NCBI GenBank assembly: GCA_950295325.1
Contig: OX485806.1
Span: forward strand, 15,996,001 to 16,060,000
Length of the DNA stretch: 64,000 bases
Direction of reading: 5' to 3'
Source of the DNA: Polytrichum commune
Lineage: Eukaryota > Streptophyta > Polytrichopsida > Polytrichales > Polytrichaceae
In this document: positions 11,917-24,578 of the stretch, in pieces
How positions within the stretch are numbered: the stretch's first letter is position 1
How the letters are laid out: every line of letters starts with the position of its first letter
The notes under the pieces: generated by a model
What the model saw: only the letters and a program-made list of their open reading frames with translations
What the model was told of the DNA's origin: nothing
Databases searched by the model: none
Made by a program: the position numbers and the translations under genes

Positions 11917-12225
11917 ACTACACTAAATATGATATTTAGTGTTTGATACACTAAATACAAATGCATATACCAAATATAAAAATTTCTATGAAAGCAAGTA
12001 ACATTACATATAAACTCAAACAGTAAATACCAACTATGATAATATGTGGAAGTTACATGTTTTAATTTAGTGTTAGTAAGCATATGAAAGAAAAATAACA
12101 ATGATAAAAGGAGAATTCCAACATATATTCTAGCAAATATTCTAACATTAATTATCAAAGAATTTAAAATTAATGTTGAGCAAGGTACGGTGGTAACAAC
12201 ATTAAATATCCTATTTAGTGTAGTG
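11917..12225 (+). mobile_element. CACTA-ended MITE (about 300 bp)
   Basis: The left end ACTACACTAAATATGATATT and the right end TATTTAGTGTAGTG are inverted. The left end itself folds (CACTAAATATGATATTTAGTG). It aligns with 31965-32254 (reverse orientation) and 59603-60014. The terminal CACTA/TAGTG suggests a non-autonomous CACTA element. A clean 3-bp duplication is not visible. Confidence 0.7.
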
Positions 12226-12320
12226 ACAACACAAGGTACATCTTACATGTAAATTACATTGAACATGTACAAATTAAATCGCTCATCTTTTTTGTAAGAA
12301 TTGTTGTGAGAAGATTTCAA

Positions 12321-12360
12321 ACCTTGGTCACGGGTCTTGCCTCGTGTGTGAAGTGGCCCT
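12321..12360 (+). mobile_element. H1 right-end fragment
   Basis: CTTGGTCACGGGTCTTGCCT, then CGTGTGTGAAGTGGCCCT, is only the last 40 bp of an H1 element, 14 bp upstream of a complete H1 copy. Confidence 0.7.
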
Positions 12361-12374
12361 AAGAGAGGAACTAA

Positions 12375-12870
12375 GGGCCACTTCACACACGAGATTGAGA
12401 GCCCATGACCATTGCACTTCGAGCACTCTTGGTGGTGGAAAAGGCGGAGCTAGTCCAAGTTTGCTTCACACTATGCTTGAGGGACCAACGGAGTATGTGA
12501 ATGCAAGATGGATGTAAAGTCTACATGGATTCCTACATGGCATCCAATGGATCATGTTCCATGGTCACATGGATTATTTTCAAAAACCACCACTTGAAGG
12601 TAGGTCTAACACAAAACCGGGAGACCATGGCACTCAGAACGCTCAGAACCATTGATTTGTTATTTGATTCTATTTTATCACGTGCGAGGATCCGCATGAA
12701 TAGAAATTCATTGAATTGGCATTTGGTTGAGGGCCCGGTCACATGTGGCTTCACACTACACTCGAGGATCCGTGTCCACACTATATAATTATGGAGGTGT
12801 CTTGGGACACTTACATTTGGGCTCTCACCATCTCCTGGTCACGGCTCTTGGCTCGTGTGTGAGGTGGCCC
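12375..12870 (+). mobile_element. H1 TIR element, best-preserved copy with TAA duplication
   Basis: GGGCCACTTCACACACGAG at the left and CTCGTGTGTGAGGTGGCCC at the right are flanked by TAA on both sides (12372-12374, 12871-12873). A 3-bp TWA duplication is the signature of PIF/Harbinger (Tourist-like) elements. It is 496 bp and non-coding. Confidence 0.9.
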
Positions 12871-13292
12871 TAAGGTCTCAATATGTGCTCTTTGCAAATT
12901 GATAAACTAACATTTGAAAACCAACACAAGGTAATACGTATCACAATTGTACAACACTCGGGTTTCAAATGTATGATAATGGTACATAGTGTTGGTTTTG
13001 GTCATGCTAGCTACCTTAACTCTGACCTTTCGTATTTGATTGTACATTGCACATAAACCATCCAGCTCACTTGTTAATTATATGTTATCGTAGGGTGCGG
13101 TGTCTAGTTTGACAACTTAATAATTATTTCTCAGAGGAAAAAATAAAACCAACACATGTCAATCCAACATGAAAAATAGGTTTTGACATTCAAAGTGTGG
13201 AACTTGGAAGCACCCTATCATATATTGTTTCCTTCATGAGTTGGTCACCAAATTATCCTTACCGGACAATGATGTATTATAACAATACAAAT

Positions 13293-13310
13293 TATATGTA
13301 TGTGTATGTG

Positions 13311-13375
<65 letters not shown>

Positions 13376-13376
13376 C
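13293..13376. repeat. Compound (TA)n-(TG)n-(TA)n microsatellite
   Basis: Alternating TATG, then TATA, about 12 TG repeats, then about 12 TA repeats. The frames across it are artefacts. Confidence 0.95.
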
Positions 13377-13520
13377 ATTCTTAAAGGTATTTTTCTTAAT
13401 TTTCACGTATAAAAAGGTTGTGAGGCACCCCACGAGGCACTATCAATAGATCGCATTTGCAAAAATTTGGGATTTTTTTTAAAATAAAAAAGCTTGATGT
13501 GATTGGCTAAAATGGTGAGC

Positions 13521-13892
13521 ATTGCACATAGGCCCTTGGCTAGATCACATCTTCATTCAGCTGGGCCTCGCCCCTCCCATGCCTCCTTCACTGTGCGGTC
13601 TTCTTACTTGCACTTGTGTGGGAATTCTTCCTTGTTGGGAACCAATGTGACTATACCTAATCACTCAAGCCATTAAGCTCCTTTGGCATGTGAAGGAACT
13701 CCATCATTGAACTTGGGAATAATGAAAGTGATGTCAATTTGAATATTTATAATTTTGACTGGGTATTGTCACATTGGTGTCCAACGAAGAGGAGTTGCAT
13801 GCAGGTGCGGGTAAGAAGACCGGATAGTGAAGGAGGCATGGGAGGGGCATGTCCCAACCTAATGAAGATGTGATATAGCCCAATGTTGCATA
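13521..13892. mobile_element. Fold-back element with about 135-bp arms
   Basis: The left arm 13521-13658 (ATCACATCTTCATTCAGCTG, CCCCTCCCATGCCTCCTTCA, GGTCTTCTTAC) is the inverted counterpart of 13760-13892 (GTAAGAAGACC, GAAGGAGGCATGGGAGGGGC, AATGAAGATGTGATATAGCC). The loop is about 100 bp and the arms roughly 80 percent complementary by eye. Confidence 0.8.
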
Positions 13893-14029
13893 TAGGGGGC
13901 TTGAAGTTGGAAAAAAAACAAAAGAAAAAAGAAAAAGAAAGTATTGAGATGTAAATAACTCCCCCATATTCAAAATCCTTGCAATGTTTTGTTTGTGACG
14001 AGGCTTTTAAGGTCATAAGCAATTTTTAG

Positions 14030-14270
14030 TACACCAATTATGTATCCCAATGAGTGCATGTTGTTATTTGGAGTTGCGCAGTGCTATAGCTATTTATTGA
14101 GAATGTAATATTTCACCAAGCAAAGTCATTTTTGTTCTATGTTGTCCAAACAACCGATGAAACTTTTGTTAGTAAAATTTGGATTTAAGACATCATTGCA
14201 TTGCATAGCATAGCTCTGTATAGGAACGCACACTGATTGGGATAATGAGTGTAGGTATCCTTGATAAGCA
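14030..14270 (+). mobile_element. About 230-bp MITE with terminal CACTAATT/AATTAGTG-type ends
   Basis: Shares ATCCCAATGAGTGCATGTTG, a GTGCTATAGCTATTTA block, TTCTATGTTGTCCAAACAAC, and GGGATAATGAGTGTA with 39957-40172 and 54335-54485. No coding capacity. Confidence 0.7.
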
Positions 14271-14743
14271 AGTAGCTAAAAGACTGCCTTGTCTTGAGAG
14301 AAGTAGATCTATTTGGATTCATGATATTTTTTGGGGATGAGAAAGTTTACATTCTCAAGGGTTAAATTGGTTATCAAATTTATGAAAGAAAATCTCATGC
14401 GGATAATGTCTTGTTGAAAGCCTATAAATGTTTTTGGTGTTATTGTTATTACTACTAAATGGGATAGTTATGTTGATAGGTTGTAAAAATACACCCAAGG
14501 CTCATTTAAAAGGACAAGCCAAACACCCAAGCCAAGCACATGGGTGAAGCCTTGGAAAAATGACTCGCATACAAGTACAAACAAAATTGAGCACGTTGTA
14601 CACAAACTCAACTTCAACTCCCATTGTTAGCCAATTCAAATCAGAAAACAAAGTGATGAAGTGATCAAAGCAAAAGTCCAAGTAATCAGTTGTACAAATG
14701 TAGGTAAGTTAGGCATATGTAAAGCTAGAGAGACCAATAAGGA

Positions 14744-15022
14744 ACTACACTAAATAAGGTATTTGGTGTCACCAATTATAATTGTCTTGCTGAATACTAA
14801 TTGTAAACCACGGTGCAATGCCACCAACACTAAATGTTAACCCAACATTATTTGTCACTCCTTGTAATTTTTTTTTTGGGGGGGGGGGGATTTTAGATTT
14901 AAAGTGTTGCAATTACCATCACTTACCAGGTGATTCTTCATCCATGACAATAATTGTTTATGTATTCGTATGAGGTGTCATCTAAAAAGTTGCCATAGGA
15001 CACCAAATATGATATTTAGTGT
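14744..15022 (+). mobile_element. CACTA-ended MITE, second subfamily
   Basis: Begins ACTACACTAAATAAGGTATT and ends ATGATATTTAGTGTCA. It aligns with 40928-41283 through TAATTGTAAACCACGGTGCA and CACCAACACTAAATGTTAAC. A T9-G12 run lies at about 14869-14889. Confidence 0.65.
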
Positions 15023-15214
15023 CACTATTTATTTATAATTACACAATGCTATATATTTTAACTATTGATGTTTTTTTTACCATGTACAGTTCTTCTATAA
15101 TGTCCAAACATCCAACTTGGCATTTATTGGCAAAATTTGAGATATACAGTAAATAGATATGGCATTGCACAATTCCCAATAGCAAGTGACACTAATTACA
15201 ATACTCATTGTAGC
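15023..15214 (+). mobile_element. Diverged copy of the 14030-14270 MITE
   Basis: ACACAATGCTATATATTTTA, CTTCTATAATGTCCAAACAT and GCAAGTGACACTAATTACAA follow the order of the family. It sits end to end with the CACTA-ended MITE on its left. Confidence 0.5.
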
Positions 15215-15215
15215 A

Positions 15216-15545
15216 AGCTCAACCAAGGATACGCCAAAAGACTATGCATAAAGCTTGTGACATTAGAGTTATTCATAGCATCCCTCAAAGAGGGATGAAA
15301 CCGTGGGTTCGATCCTTCTTTGATAATTTTTTCTCTTAAGAGCTTGCTAGCTCGTCGTGTATCAAATCCTATTTCAAAAGTTGGGTGAAACTTCTGAGTC
15401 TCTTCTTTCCACCTCTCAAATTTGGAGAGAATTTTAGGTATGCGTGTGGGCTCCACTTTCCTCAATCCCGGATCAGCCTATGCAAGGCCCACTTGGCCCA
15501 CCCATCCTAGTAGGACAAGCTAGAAAAATAGGTCTTAACAACCCG
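15216..15545 (+). repeat. Dispersed repeat shared with 60385-60640
   Basis: Shared blocks are GGTGAAACTT/AGTGAAACTT, CACCTC-AAATTT-GAGAGAATTTTAG and CCTATGCAAGGCCCACTTGG. GTGGGTTCGATCC near 15304 resembles a Pol III B box, so it may be SINE-related, but I see no tail or target duplication. Confidence 0.5.
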
Positions 15546-15928
15546 ACATCACTCTTTGTGTATGATAATTGAAGCATTAAAAAAACTTGGGTGGCTTTGT
15601 ATTAATTCTCGTATAAGTCGTGGTTTTAAGACTAAAGCTATGGTTTCATTTGCTTCACTTTAAAAATAATTGTATTGTTTCTTTTAAACCTACAATTGAC
15701 AAGTTTTTTTTCTAAAATAATTTTAAATGCAATAGGTTATTTGATGTTACTTGGTTTTTTTTAATGTCCTCCAACTCCTAGCAATTAGATTTACACCACA
15801 GTACTCATGTTCCATTAGCAAATCTACGATGAAACATATGCAAAAATGTTTTTGGAAATTATAACTCCCCTTATTTAGTCATGATCATCAGAAAGACATA
15901 TTTAGTGATTTCTTGACCAAATACATTA

Positions 15929-16115
15929 GTCCTCCCCGTTGTATTCATTGTTACGTGTAAAGTAATTATTAATATTTGAAGATATAATCCAATCTCTTTT
16001 GAATAGGTGTCTTTATGATGATTTGTTCTTTGATCCTCACCAAACCACATACCAATCAAATATAGGGATTCGGTTAAGAAAATGAGCCATTCAAAACGCG
16101 TCTACCTTATTGCCC
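15929..16115 (+). repeat. Dispersed repeat, copy 2 of the 10141 family
   Basis: TCCTCCCCGTTGTATTCATT and CACATACCAATCAAATATAG align with 10141-10320. Copies are roughly 75 percent alike by eye. Confidence 0.65.
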
Positions 16116-16439
16116 ACTCGAGCCCTCAAATGATATGACCAAGACCATCTAGTAACAAGGCGACAAGTGTTTTGGAGACATAATATATGAACGGAATGCT
16201 TGAAAAACAAACAAGGCTCATAAAATGAGAGCTCTAGCCAACTATCGACACCCCCGGTAACTTCGCTTATAATTCTAACCTCTAGATTTGGAGGAATGTG
16301 CGGCGACTTATTTGGATCCACCGAGGCATCAACAAAGCCCCGTGCGTGTCCTTGATTTCCGTGTGGTTTGAGATGCCTTCATGGAAATGAAGATTTAGAA
16401 TAGTTCATTCCACAAGCTCTCATCGGAACTAGGTGTTAT

Positions 16440-16800
16440 GCAATAAGGTACGTGGGCCTTATACGATCATTCTCGAGCTTCTTGATTGAACACCTTTATT
16501 TTGAGTGGTATACGGTATGGGTTTTGTTTAAGACCGGATACCGAAAAGACATATGTTGCAATAAGATTAGACTACGTGTTTAGAACATGTTAGGTTTAAC
16601 AATTAGCACAATTAGAACGGTATACATTTGAAAATAATTGAGAATTCTTGCTTTTGACCTCTATAACGTTTGCACGTGAATCAAATTTTGAAGCTTGAAC
16701 TAACAATCTATGTGACTCGCAACTTTTGATTGTATGAGACGGTTTCCAAGCCAATCCAACAACCCAAATTGTGTAAAGAGTTGGAAGTGCCCATAATAGG
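16440..16800 (+). repeat. Dispersed repeat shared with 56225-56600
   Basis: Common blocks are ACGTGGGCCT, TTGAGTGGTATACGGTATGG, AAGACCGG, ATTGGACTA-type, and GTTGGAAGTGC near the end. The class is unknown. It has no intact frame. Confidence 0.6.
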
Positions 16801-16898
16801 GCCAACGTACCTTAAAGGTACCACACTTTGTCAATAAGAAATCTTCATTATGAAATTTTGAATGTCCGTATATGTTAGATTTGTGTTGAGCTTACTTA

Positions 16899-17754
16899 GG
16901 GCCACTTTACACTAGAGCTTGAGGACCCTTGACCCATGATATACATGTTATGTGATTGGTCGAGAAGTCGGAGACAGTTGAAGTCCACTTTACACTAGAC
17001 CTGGAGAGCACGAGGGACCACAAATATTCAAATGGATGAAACATCTACATAACATCCTGCATGGCACTGAGCGGGGTATGTTCCATGGTCTGCCGGAGAT
17101 TGCATTAGGCCCATGAAACAAAGATGGGTCTAACGCAAAAGTAGGGGTTGTGGCAAGCAAATAAATTGCCATTGGCTCTTGGATTTAAGGTTTTGAACTA
17201 CCTACTCCTTTGAATTGTCCACGAACTATGTTGCGGTCCCTCAACATGGTCTACTTTCACTCTACACTCAGTGCCGATTCACGTGAGGTCCCAAGTCCCA
17301 AGTCCCAAGTCCCAAGTCCCACTTCTATTAGCATGTCCCAATGGAGGCAAAGTCCCCACTTTTGAGCCTCAAGACACCATCAAAATAGGAATAATTATCA
17401 CCAAAGCTGGATCTTCATTATTTCATGCATAGAAATTGCACAGCTTGTGTGGAGAGTTGGGTCTAGATTTCTTGCCCTCTGTCTCCAAAAATTGTTGCCT
17501 TGTAACATCCCTGTCATACTTCAGACCCCTTTGAAGTGGTAAGTCCCAACGCCCATGCTCTCCATGGACGAGGTTGCATGGATTGACCTCAAGTGACTTG
17601 GGACTTAGGGCTGGGGACCCGTGTGAACCGGCCCTAAGCTTGGGGGCCCATCGATTACAAAATTGGGTTTCTATTTTCTACGGTACGACCTTTGGATGGT
17701 TTTCAAGGGCCCTTAGGACGGCTCACGGCTCTTGGTCCACGTGTAAAGCGGCCC
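16899..17754 (+). mobile_element. TWA-flanked TIR element, host of a nested H2
   Basis: The left end GGGCCACTTTACACTAGAGC and the right end CACGTGTAAAGCGGCCC are flanked by TTA (16896-16898 and 17755-17757). With the nested H2 at 17273-17634 removed it is about 490 bp, close to H1 size. PIF/Harbinger-like by TIR and duplication. Confidence 0.8.
17273..17634 (+). mobile_element. H2 element nested in the 16899 element
   Basis: Starts GCCGATTCACGTGAGGTCCC with four tandem AAGTCCC units and ends GGGGACCCGTGTGAACCGGC, then CC and TAA. The internal order matches 841-1228 (GGAGGCAAAGTCC, TTTTGAGCCTC). Confidence 0.8.
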
Positions 17755-18068
17755 TTACCTAGCTACAATGAACGAGAGATCATATCATAGGACAATAGCG
17801 ACCCTAATCCCAAGTTGCTGTATACATTAATGGCAACCTTTATGAACAAGGGCTACCGATCCACAAGCCCCGGGGTGAGTGTGTGGCCCATGCTTCTTGT
17901 GGCTTACGGAAACTAAACCTTAAGTGGGCCCCCACTTTGTGGTTGGAAAGCCAGCCAATGCAGACTATGACCATATGGACGGCGGGATGGATGAATAGAT
18001 GGGCAAACACGGGGATGAACCATGGATGAGTATCATCCGAGTGGATGAATGATCCACTAGGGATTCGC

Positions 18069-18234
18069 ATATACAAGCGTACCTCTCATCCTTCCTGTGG
18101 CCAATTCATCTCAAATGACTTGGATTAGGCTAAAGCTATTTTCAGTGTCATATTCACCAGAAATAGCAACTTTCAAGTTGTGTAATGTTCTAGGGTTTTT
18201 ATGTTGGATGAATGAGAGGTACGCTTGTGTGTAT
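18069..18234. mobile_element. 166-bp MITE, ATATACAAGCGTACCTC ends
   Basis: The left end ATATACAAGCGTACCTCTCA is matched by GAATGAGAGGTACGCTTGTG then TGTAT at the right. Longer relatives lie at 52334-52548 and 62177-62399. Confidence 0.75.
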
Positions 18235-20480
18235 TGATGACTTTCCTTTCATTATTATGATGAGTGGGTTTTCACTACACTGCTTATGATATTTAGTATC
18301 ATATGCACCATTTGCAAACGGTCCATTTAGTAGGATGTTGGAGATCTAAAAGTGTCACTCTGGTTGATTGTCAACATATATATATATAAGAATGAATGTT
18401 TAGTTACATTTTGGTATTTATTGTGGTTAGGGTGGTATATTGGAGTGTTGATAGTTTTATAGTTTGATTTGCATGACAAAACTATTATGGAGCACATTAA
18501 GGTCAAGTGTCATGTGTTTATAATTCAATTAGCGAGTGAAAAATAATATTGAGCATACTAATGGCAAATATCATGTGTTTACGATTATGATCAACTTATT
18601 GAGCATTGTGTAACCCAAGAATAAAACTCGTGATAACATCTAGCTTACTAATACCAGTACATTAGTAAAATGCACTAACATTAAGTGTCTCAAGGTTATA
18701 CCAACTTTCAAGTTGTCGATCATTCGTGTAACCTGCACATACCCTCATAATTGGGCAAGTGACACAATGAGATCAGTGACACCAAATACCATGATCCTTA
18801 GGTCCAAATTTCTAATGACAACTAATAATAAGATTGTTCGATTCATAAAATCCTCAGTTTTGGACATCTGAACCCTAATGTAAACCCACGTTTAATTACG
18901 TTGAATCGGGAGTTTGCAACTACAAACCAACACTATAAAGAAGCGCCGAACCCACAAATTGCTACCGACAATAGTCCTACTACTAGGGACCACAATAACT
19001 TTCTAGATCCCACACTAATTCTTACAACGATAATCTATTTGAACCTCGTTTGTTTTCAACCCACTGACATAAATCTAGCATGGACCACAATAATTGTGTT
19101 CTTTCATAAAAATCAGTGTGGATGATTATTTGTTTTATGCTACTTTTGATGCAATGCGACTATTTCATTGTACACAAAGTGGTGATTGACAATCGTCACG
19201 AACTCTTCGTGAAAGACCCGGGGTCTTGGACCCACACGAATGTCACCTCGACTAGAAGATTAGTGTGGTCCACATTACTTGTTTTTCCCACACTAAGAGG
19301 GCTATTTAGTGTTCCTCATTAACACGTCCAACCAAGCATAGTACGTAGCGGTGTTGTAATGGGCGGGGCTGTACATGGAACCCTTAATTACGTTACAACG
19401 ATAGGTCCACGAGCAAGTAGTAGGTAAAGTCTAATAAAAACATCCGCACCCAAGTCAAATAATAATAATAAAGGGACTCGGGAGTCCGTGTCTATCACTA
19501 TGTGTGTGTACTGAGTTGTCAGAATTCGTAATAATAATAACAATAATAATACCTCCAATTTTTTTTCCTTCTTCATGTGGAGTAAATGGTGACTCACACG
19601 GGAAAGAATGAGACATGATGAGGACAAACATCGTCCCGAAGCCATAGCCAAGCCATGTTGCCATGAGGAGCTTGGCCCACGAAGAAGAGGGAAGAAGAGG
19701 GAAACACCAATGGGGTTTGTGGGTCTTTTGAACACACGTTTTGACAATCTAGTCAAACTTGGACAATGTCAATGTTACCGGGGGGGGGGGGGGTCAGGGT
19801 CGTAAAATGGTCAAAATATTGTCATCGTGGGCGTGTGTTGTTTCTTCTCGTTGGCACTGTTCAGCACTGGTATTTCAAATAGGTGTTCCGACCTCATGTG
19901 CGACTGTCAAATCGTCTTGTTCTGAGTATCAGTAAATGTAACTGATTAACTCGTTCCTATATTTCCGGGTCTACCTAGTGGTTGGAAGCTCCATGTTTCG
20001 GTAATTCAAGCATATAGACCATCTTAAAAGCTTGATGTTCACCTGGTCCCACCTACTATCAAAGTCTAGCACTTTGCTCAATTAATGTGGTTTGATGTAT
20101 ACGATGTTAATTTATATGCTTTCATCTCTGTTGAATATCTATTGTCATGCATTTATGCTACCATGTTATGTCTAGTCATTTTGTGCATATCATCGTAACT
20201 TGGTTTAGGATATATCCTCGTTGTTGTATATTATTGCATATTTGTCCAATATTTTTGTAGTATTGTACATACAAATGTACACACGTGTGCTGAATTTACC
20301 AATCATAATTGGTTCACTTGCCCAATGCCCACTCATTGCATAATGTAGATTATTTTCAGTCTCATATTGATTTTCAAACAATATGAACACATTGCATGGG
20401 TTTAGGGTCACATTTGCATGCTCCTGTGTAAAATTGCAAGCCTATTTGCTACATGAGAAGCTCCCATCCTTGAAGCATGA

Positions 20481-20514
<34 letters not shown>

Positions 20515-21882
20515 GCGTTGCCTCATTGCAAAACTACAAGAGCAAAGTTTTCTCAATGGGATATGTTCTTTTGGTGGAGGGGTGGGAGTGCAACTAACCC
20601 CTATGCAACGGTCTTTATTGGCCATGTTGGGTGGAGCGCACATATTGGCGTACTCACAACTAGAACTTATGCAACAATTTTGACATGCCACTTCATGTCA
20701 ACTTTAGTGCAAGAGTCCAACAATAAACATCAAACTTCTTGTGAGAGATTGGAATTTATGGTCTAATTGTGCTAACATGCAATGGATAAGAAACATTGCA
20801 CATCTAATAACATGCACCAATCACTGAACTTGTGTTCAAAAGAGATGGCACTACATGCTCAAATTTGGTTAACTACGTTATGCTTTGTAGTGACCATTTG
20901 ATCATTTATACCAATTCTTGGTTGACTTTAAACCTTAATGAGATTAACCTTGGCTTCTTTGAGTGTATTTGAGGATCCACATACATTTCAACCTCACGGA
21001 GTTGTGAATGGTAAGACAACAAATAGCAAAATGCAACCCAATATTACCCATCTACCTTACTTACCCAAGAATGATACCGAGGTTTTAATACTAGTTCCTT
21101 TGGCAACCCTTTTGTTGTGCCACATCCTCTACCTCTCCCTACCTTTGCAACTACCTTTCCTCCTTTCTCGTGTGCACCTTTGCCAACGTCCTATCCTAGC
21201 CCTCATCAAGGGTTGCCAAATTATTGACAACTGGAGGGAGAGTCAAATCAATGAAGTTGTGTGTGGCGCGAGGCAGGGGAGCCAAGGTGGCCTCCCAACC
21301 CCTTGAGCCACTTTCTTTGCTTGTGAGGTTTGTCGATTGCTATTGCCAATCCATCCATACGCCTTGCCCACTATAGTTGCTCTGTTGCAATATCCCATGT
21401 CCATCGTGACTTTTGCAAAATATATCCAAATCGCCATTTATGGTGCAATGGTCACCTGGTCTGACGGCCTGGTCAAGTCTAATCATGTGAACTCCACTTC
21501 AAGATCATGATTGTTGGCACAGTAAGTACCAATCACATGTATTAATAAGTGAACATTGTCAAAATGACATGACCCTTGGGCATTGTTTTGACAAACATGC
21601 AAGGATTATCAAAAACCATTGTGAATAATACCTCCATATGTACCAACGAGAAGTAAAAGCTTCAAGAAACTCTTAATTGGAGGGGACAAATCATAAGCGC
21701 CATCAAATGGACGAATTTCATGAGAACTTTGTCAGAATCGAGAGTGGTATACGTATATCATCTCATGAGTTCGTTCATAAGTGTGAGCCATTTATCGGAC
21801 TTGGGAAAGAGGAATAGGTAATGAGTTCTAATTAATAAGAAGGAGGCTTATTGATTGGGAACTTCAATTGAACGTTTAGAGA
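18235..21882. other. Spacer without a supported gene; (CT)n at 20483-20511
   Basis: Contains a CT microsatellite at 20483-20511 and a 14-base G run at 19780-19793. Frames of 65-127 codons at 19388-19805, 20383-20766 and 20938-21437 overlap each other on both strands and show no family motifs. I see no TIR or LTR structure. Confidence 0.5.
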
Positions 21883-21989
21883 GCGTGGGCACTCTCAATG
21901 GGAGCGCGAGGGGAGCATTCCGCATGAGGGGCCGCGGCGCCTGGTGCTAACGGATTTGTTTCATCAGCCCACCACGCGCCTGCCCGTCA

Positions 21990-24578
21990 CTGCTGCCCGA
22001 GGCAAACATTTCTTTTGCGCCTGCGGGCCCGGCTGGGTATCCGTACGGAGACCGCCTTCTCTGACAGCAGACAGCCAATGGGAGGCTGCCCGAGGGAGTG
22101 CCCGCAAGATATTTTGAGCTGCCCACTTTGGTTTCAGGAGGTTCCTAGGCGCGAGGATATGAGGGTAGCCCTCTCCATTCTTCTTTTTCCGTGTCCACGC
22201 TCGAGTTTCTCACACCGTCACGGCCGATCAGCGCGTCGATTCCCCGTGCATCCGCGATTTGCACAGCGGCATCTTGTCCGGTATGTCCTGCTCTCTCTCC
22301 AGACCCCTCTCTCGCTTCATTCCGTCAGGAACCGCGTACCCTAGAGCTGTTGCGGCGGGAAAGGAAAGGAAGGAAGGAAGGGAAGCAGGGGTGGGAGGAA
22401 GGAGTGAATGAATCTGTGTTTGTGTTTGGATCTCTGCTCACTCTGTTGGAGTTCAAGTGTTCCGAGGTGCTCGTCGCCTGAATCTCTGCCGCAGGTCGAG
22501 AATCTGACATTTGATTCGCTCTACAGCCTCCTTATTATGGGAGTGATTATTCACCAGGGTTATTGTGTGGTTCGCGAGGATGTTAGTTATGGTTTCCTAG
22601 TTGTAACGGAGTCTTAGGCCTGTCTGTAACCTTGAATCAGAGTTCTGGTGCTTCCGTGGTTCCCAAGGATTGGTGCAGAGATGTGTAGCCCGTTGTACGC
22701 TGGTGTTTGCGGTGCCGTTTTAGGCATATGAACGAAAAGGGCGCATACGAGGGCATTTTCAGTTTGTGAAACTCTCGTCCTCTCATTGTTGGGCTCAGCT
22801 GGCCGCGATAGTGCAGCAGAGCGTCTTAGGGTGGCATTTGTGGCTGTATGTACAGACATGTACGGGAAGGTTATCTTCTTGGTGCGTATACTTCTTTGTG
22901 GGGCCCCTACCTATCTTTGGTTCGGTTCGAGAACGCATTTCACATAAGTGTTCCCGGTGCCGCAGATCATTGAGGATGATCATGTTAGAGAGATAGATAT
23001 CTGACAGAGCTATTTTACTCCAGACGCAAGGAGGATGGCTGTCTTCTGCCAGACTTCTGTGTCTCCCACAACTCAGAAAAGACTCCGAAAGCTGAACTTA
23101 CTTTAAAGTAAGTTCTGCAGTTGTTGATTGGCCCTGATGTTGACCATAGCATAGCATGCGCTGGTCTTAAAGACCTCAAGGAAAGATGTCGTGGAAGTAT
23201 GTTTTGTTTCGATGATTCGTTTGCATGTGCGTTTGGACGGGCAAATCTTATGTTCTGTTGCTGAAGGCCTTGTAAGGATCCGTAGGTTTTTGAGTATGGT
23301 CTGTAAAGGTGCTCTTATTGTTGTTAGAGGAAGCCGTTTAGGCCAAGGGCGGACTTGCAGTTTATGGTCTTCTTTATGCGGCTAGATTTGAAATATAAAG
23401 TAGCGTAACACGTTCATGAAGTCCCTGGTATATGGGTGTTCCTATTCTCCGGATATTTTCTGCACTGCGATGTGAGTGGAGTAACCGATGAGCGATTTCA
23501 GATGTTCTCAAGTATTACCCCATGAAACGCTTTCTGAACATACTGATATACTATTTTTCTCATTACTCGCCAACCGTCGCACATGGTGGCAGGCTTTGTT
23601 CACGCTGACCGTGCTTTCAGAGTGCCACCGTCGGCAGTGAAAAATTAAAATTATCCATTGTGGCTCATTGTAGTGTGTTATTTAACCCAATTCCATCACG
23701 GCTAGTAACTGGATCATAACGCTCTTATATCCTTTTTCGTGGCCGCCGGGCCGTCAAATATATTATTCATCCAGTCAGCCTTTGAGCAATCATGAAAATC
23801 TGTTGGTGGACTTAACATCCCATGTAGTTTTCATGTATTTATCTTCTAGAAGTCGTATGCACATTGTGCTCGCATGCTTTATAGGCCTTGGGTTGATGAT
23901 TCTATAAATCACTACTCTACATCTTAAAATAACGCAATAATTTTGATCATAACATCAGCTATGCCCTCTGACGAACAGAAGGAAGTACTTGGTTAGTGCT
24001 CCTGCTTTCCCTGGAGTTGACCGCTTTAGCTCTCAGGTTTGCGGAAATGGATGTTCTTAACTTTCGAACTTTCGAGGTTATGGTACATCGCAGGCATGGA
24101 TGTCCTCCACCAGCACGTCTAGGGTTTTTCTCAGTGCGTGTGATGCATCAGTTTCACAGTTTTGCTGGATCTGTTCTTTGGTGGCCAACCGGTCTCTTCA
24201 TATTGCACCCACTCGACCTGACAGTTGTGAGATTAGCTTCCGCTGCTTTCAGTTGATACTAACTTGATGTCTATGGATGTGTTGCAGGTCATTCCAGACC
24301 GCATCCTGTATATATATATGAGGCTGCTGTATATGAAGAGATTTTTTATTTACACCTACTTGCCAAAGCGTTACTGATCGACTTCAAAATATCTCTGGAA
24401 GAGTAACTTGAAGTGTACATATATCCTGCAGACAGTTTAGCTTTGAGAGGCTTTCAAAACGGAAGATCTTAACGGTCATTGTGGGGTGAGGAAGGGAGGC
24501 AAGCTGGATATTGCAAGAAATCTTAGTGGTGTCCAGCAGCTTGCTGGAGCTTGGGCTTCATTGGAAAGCCGAGCAGAC
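21990..24578 (+). other. 5' leader of gene A with a 2-kb leader intron
   Basis: A probable non-coding first exon ends at GGCATCTTGTCCG (22280) before GTATGTCC. The intron ends at GTGTTGCAG (24287), preceded by TACTAAC, a near-perfect branch point. Donor, acceptor and a CTAAC branch site are kept in arm B although the intron body is almost unalignable, which is what selection on splicing predicts. The second leader exon has an upstream ATG at about 24318 opening a 19-codon uORF. Just after the donor there is a GGAAGGAAGG-type purine tract. The transcription start is not identifiable. Confidence 0.6.

Noticed and set aside
15300-15330. tRNA gene at the GGTTCGATCC motif
   Set aside because: There is no acceptor stem or anticodon arm around it; only a B-box-like decamer is present.
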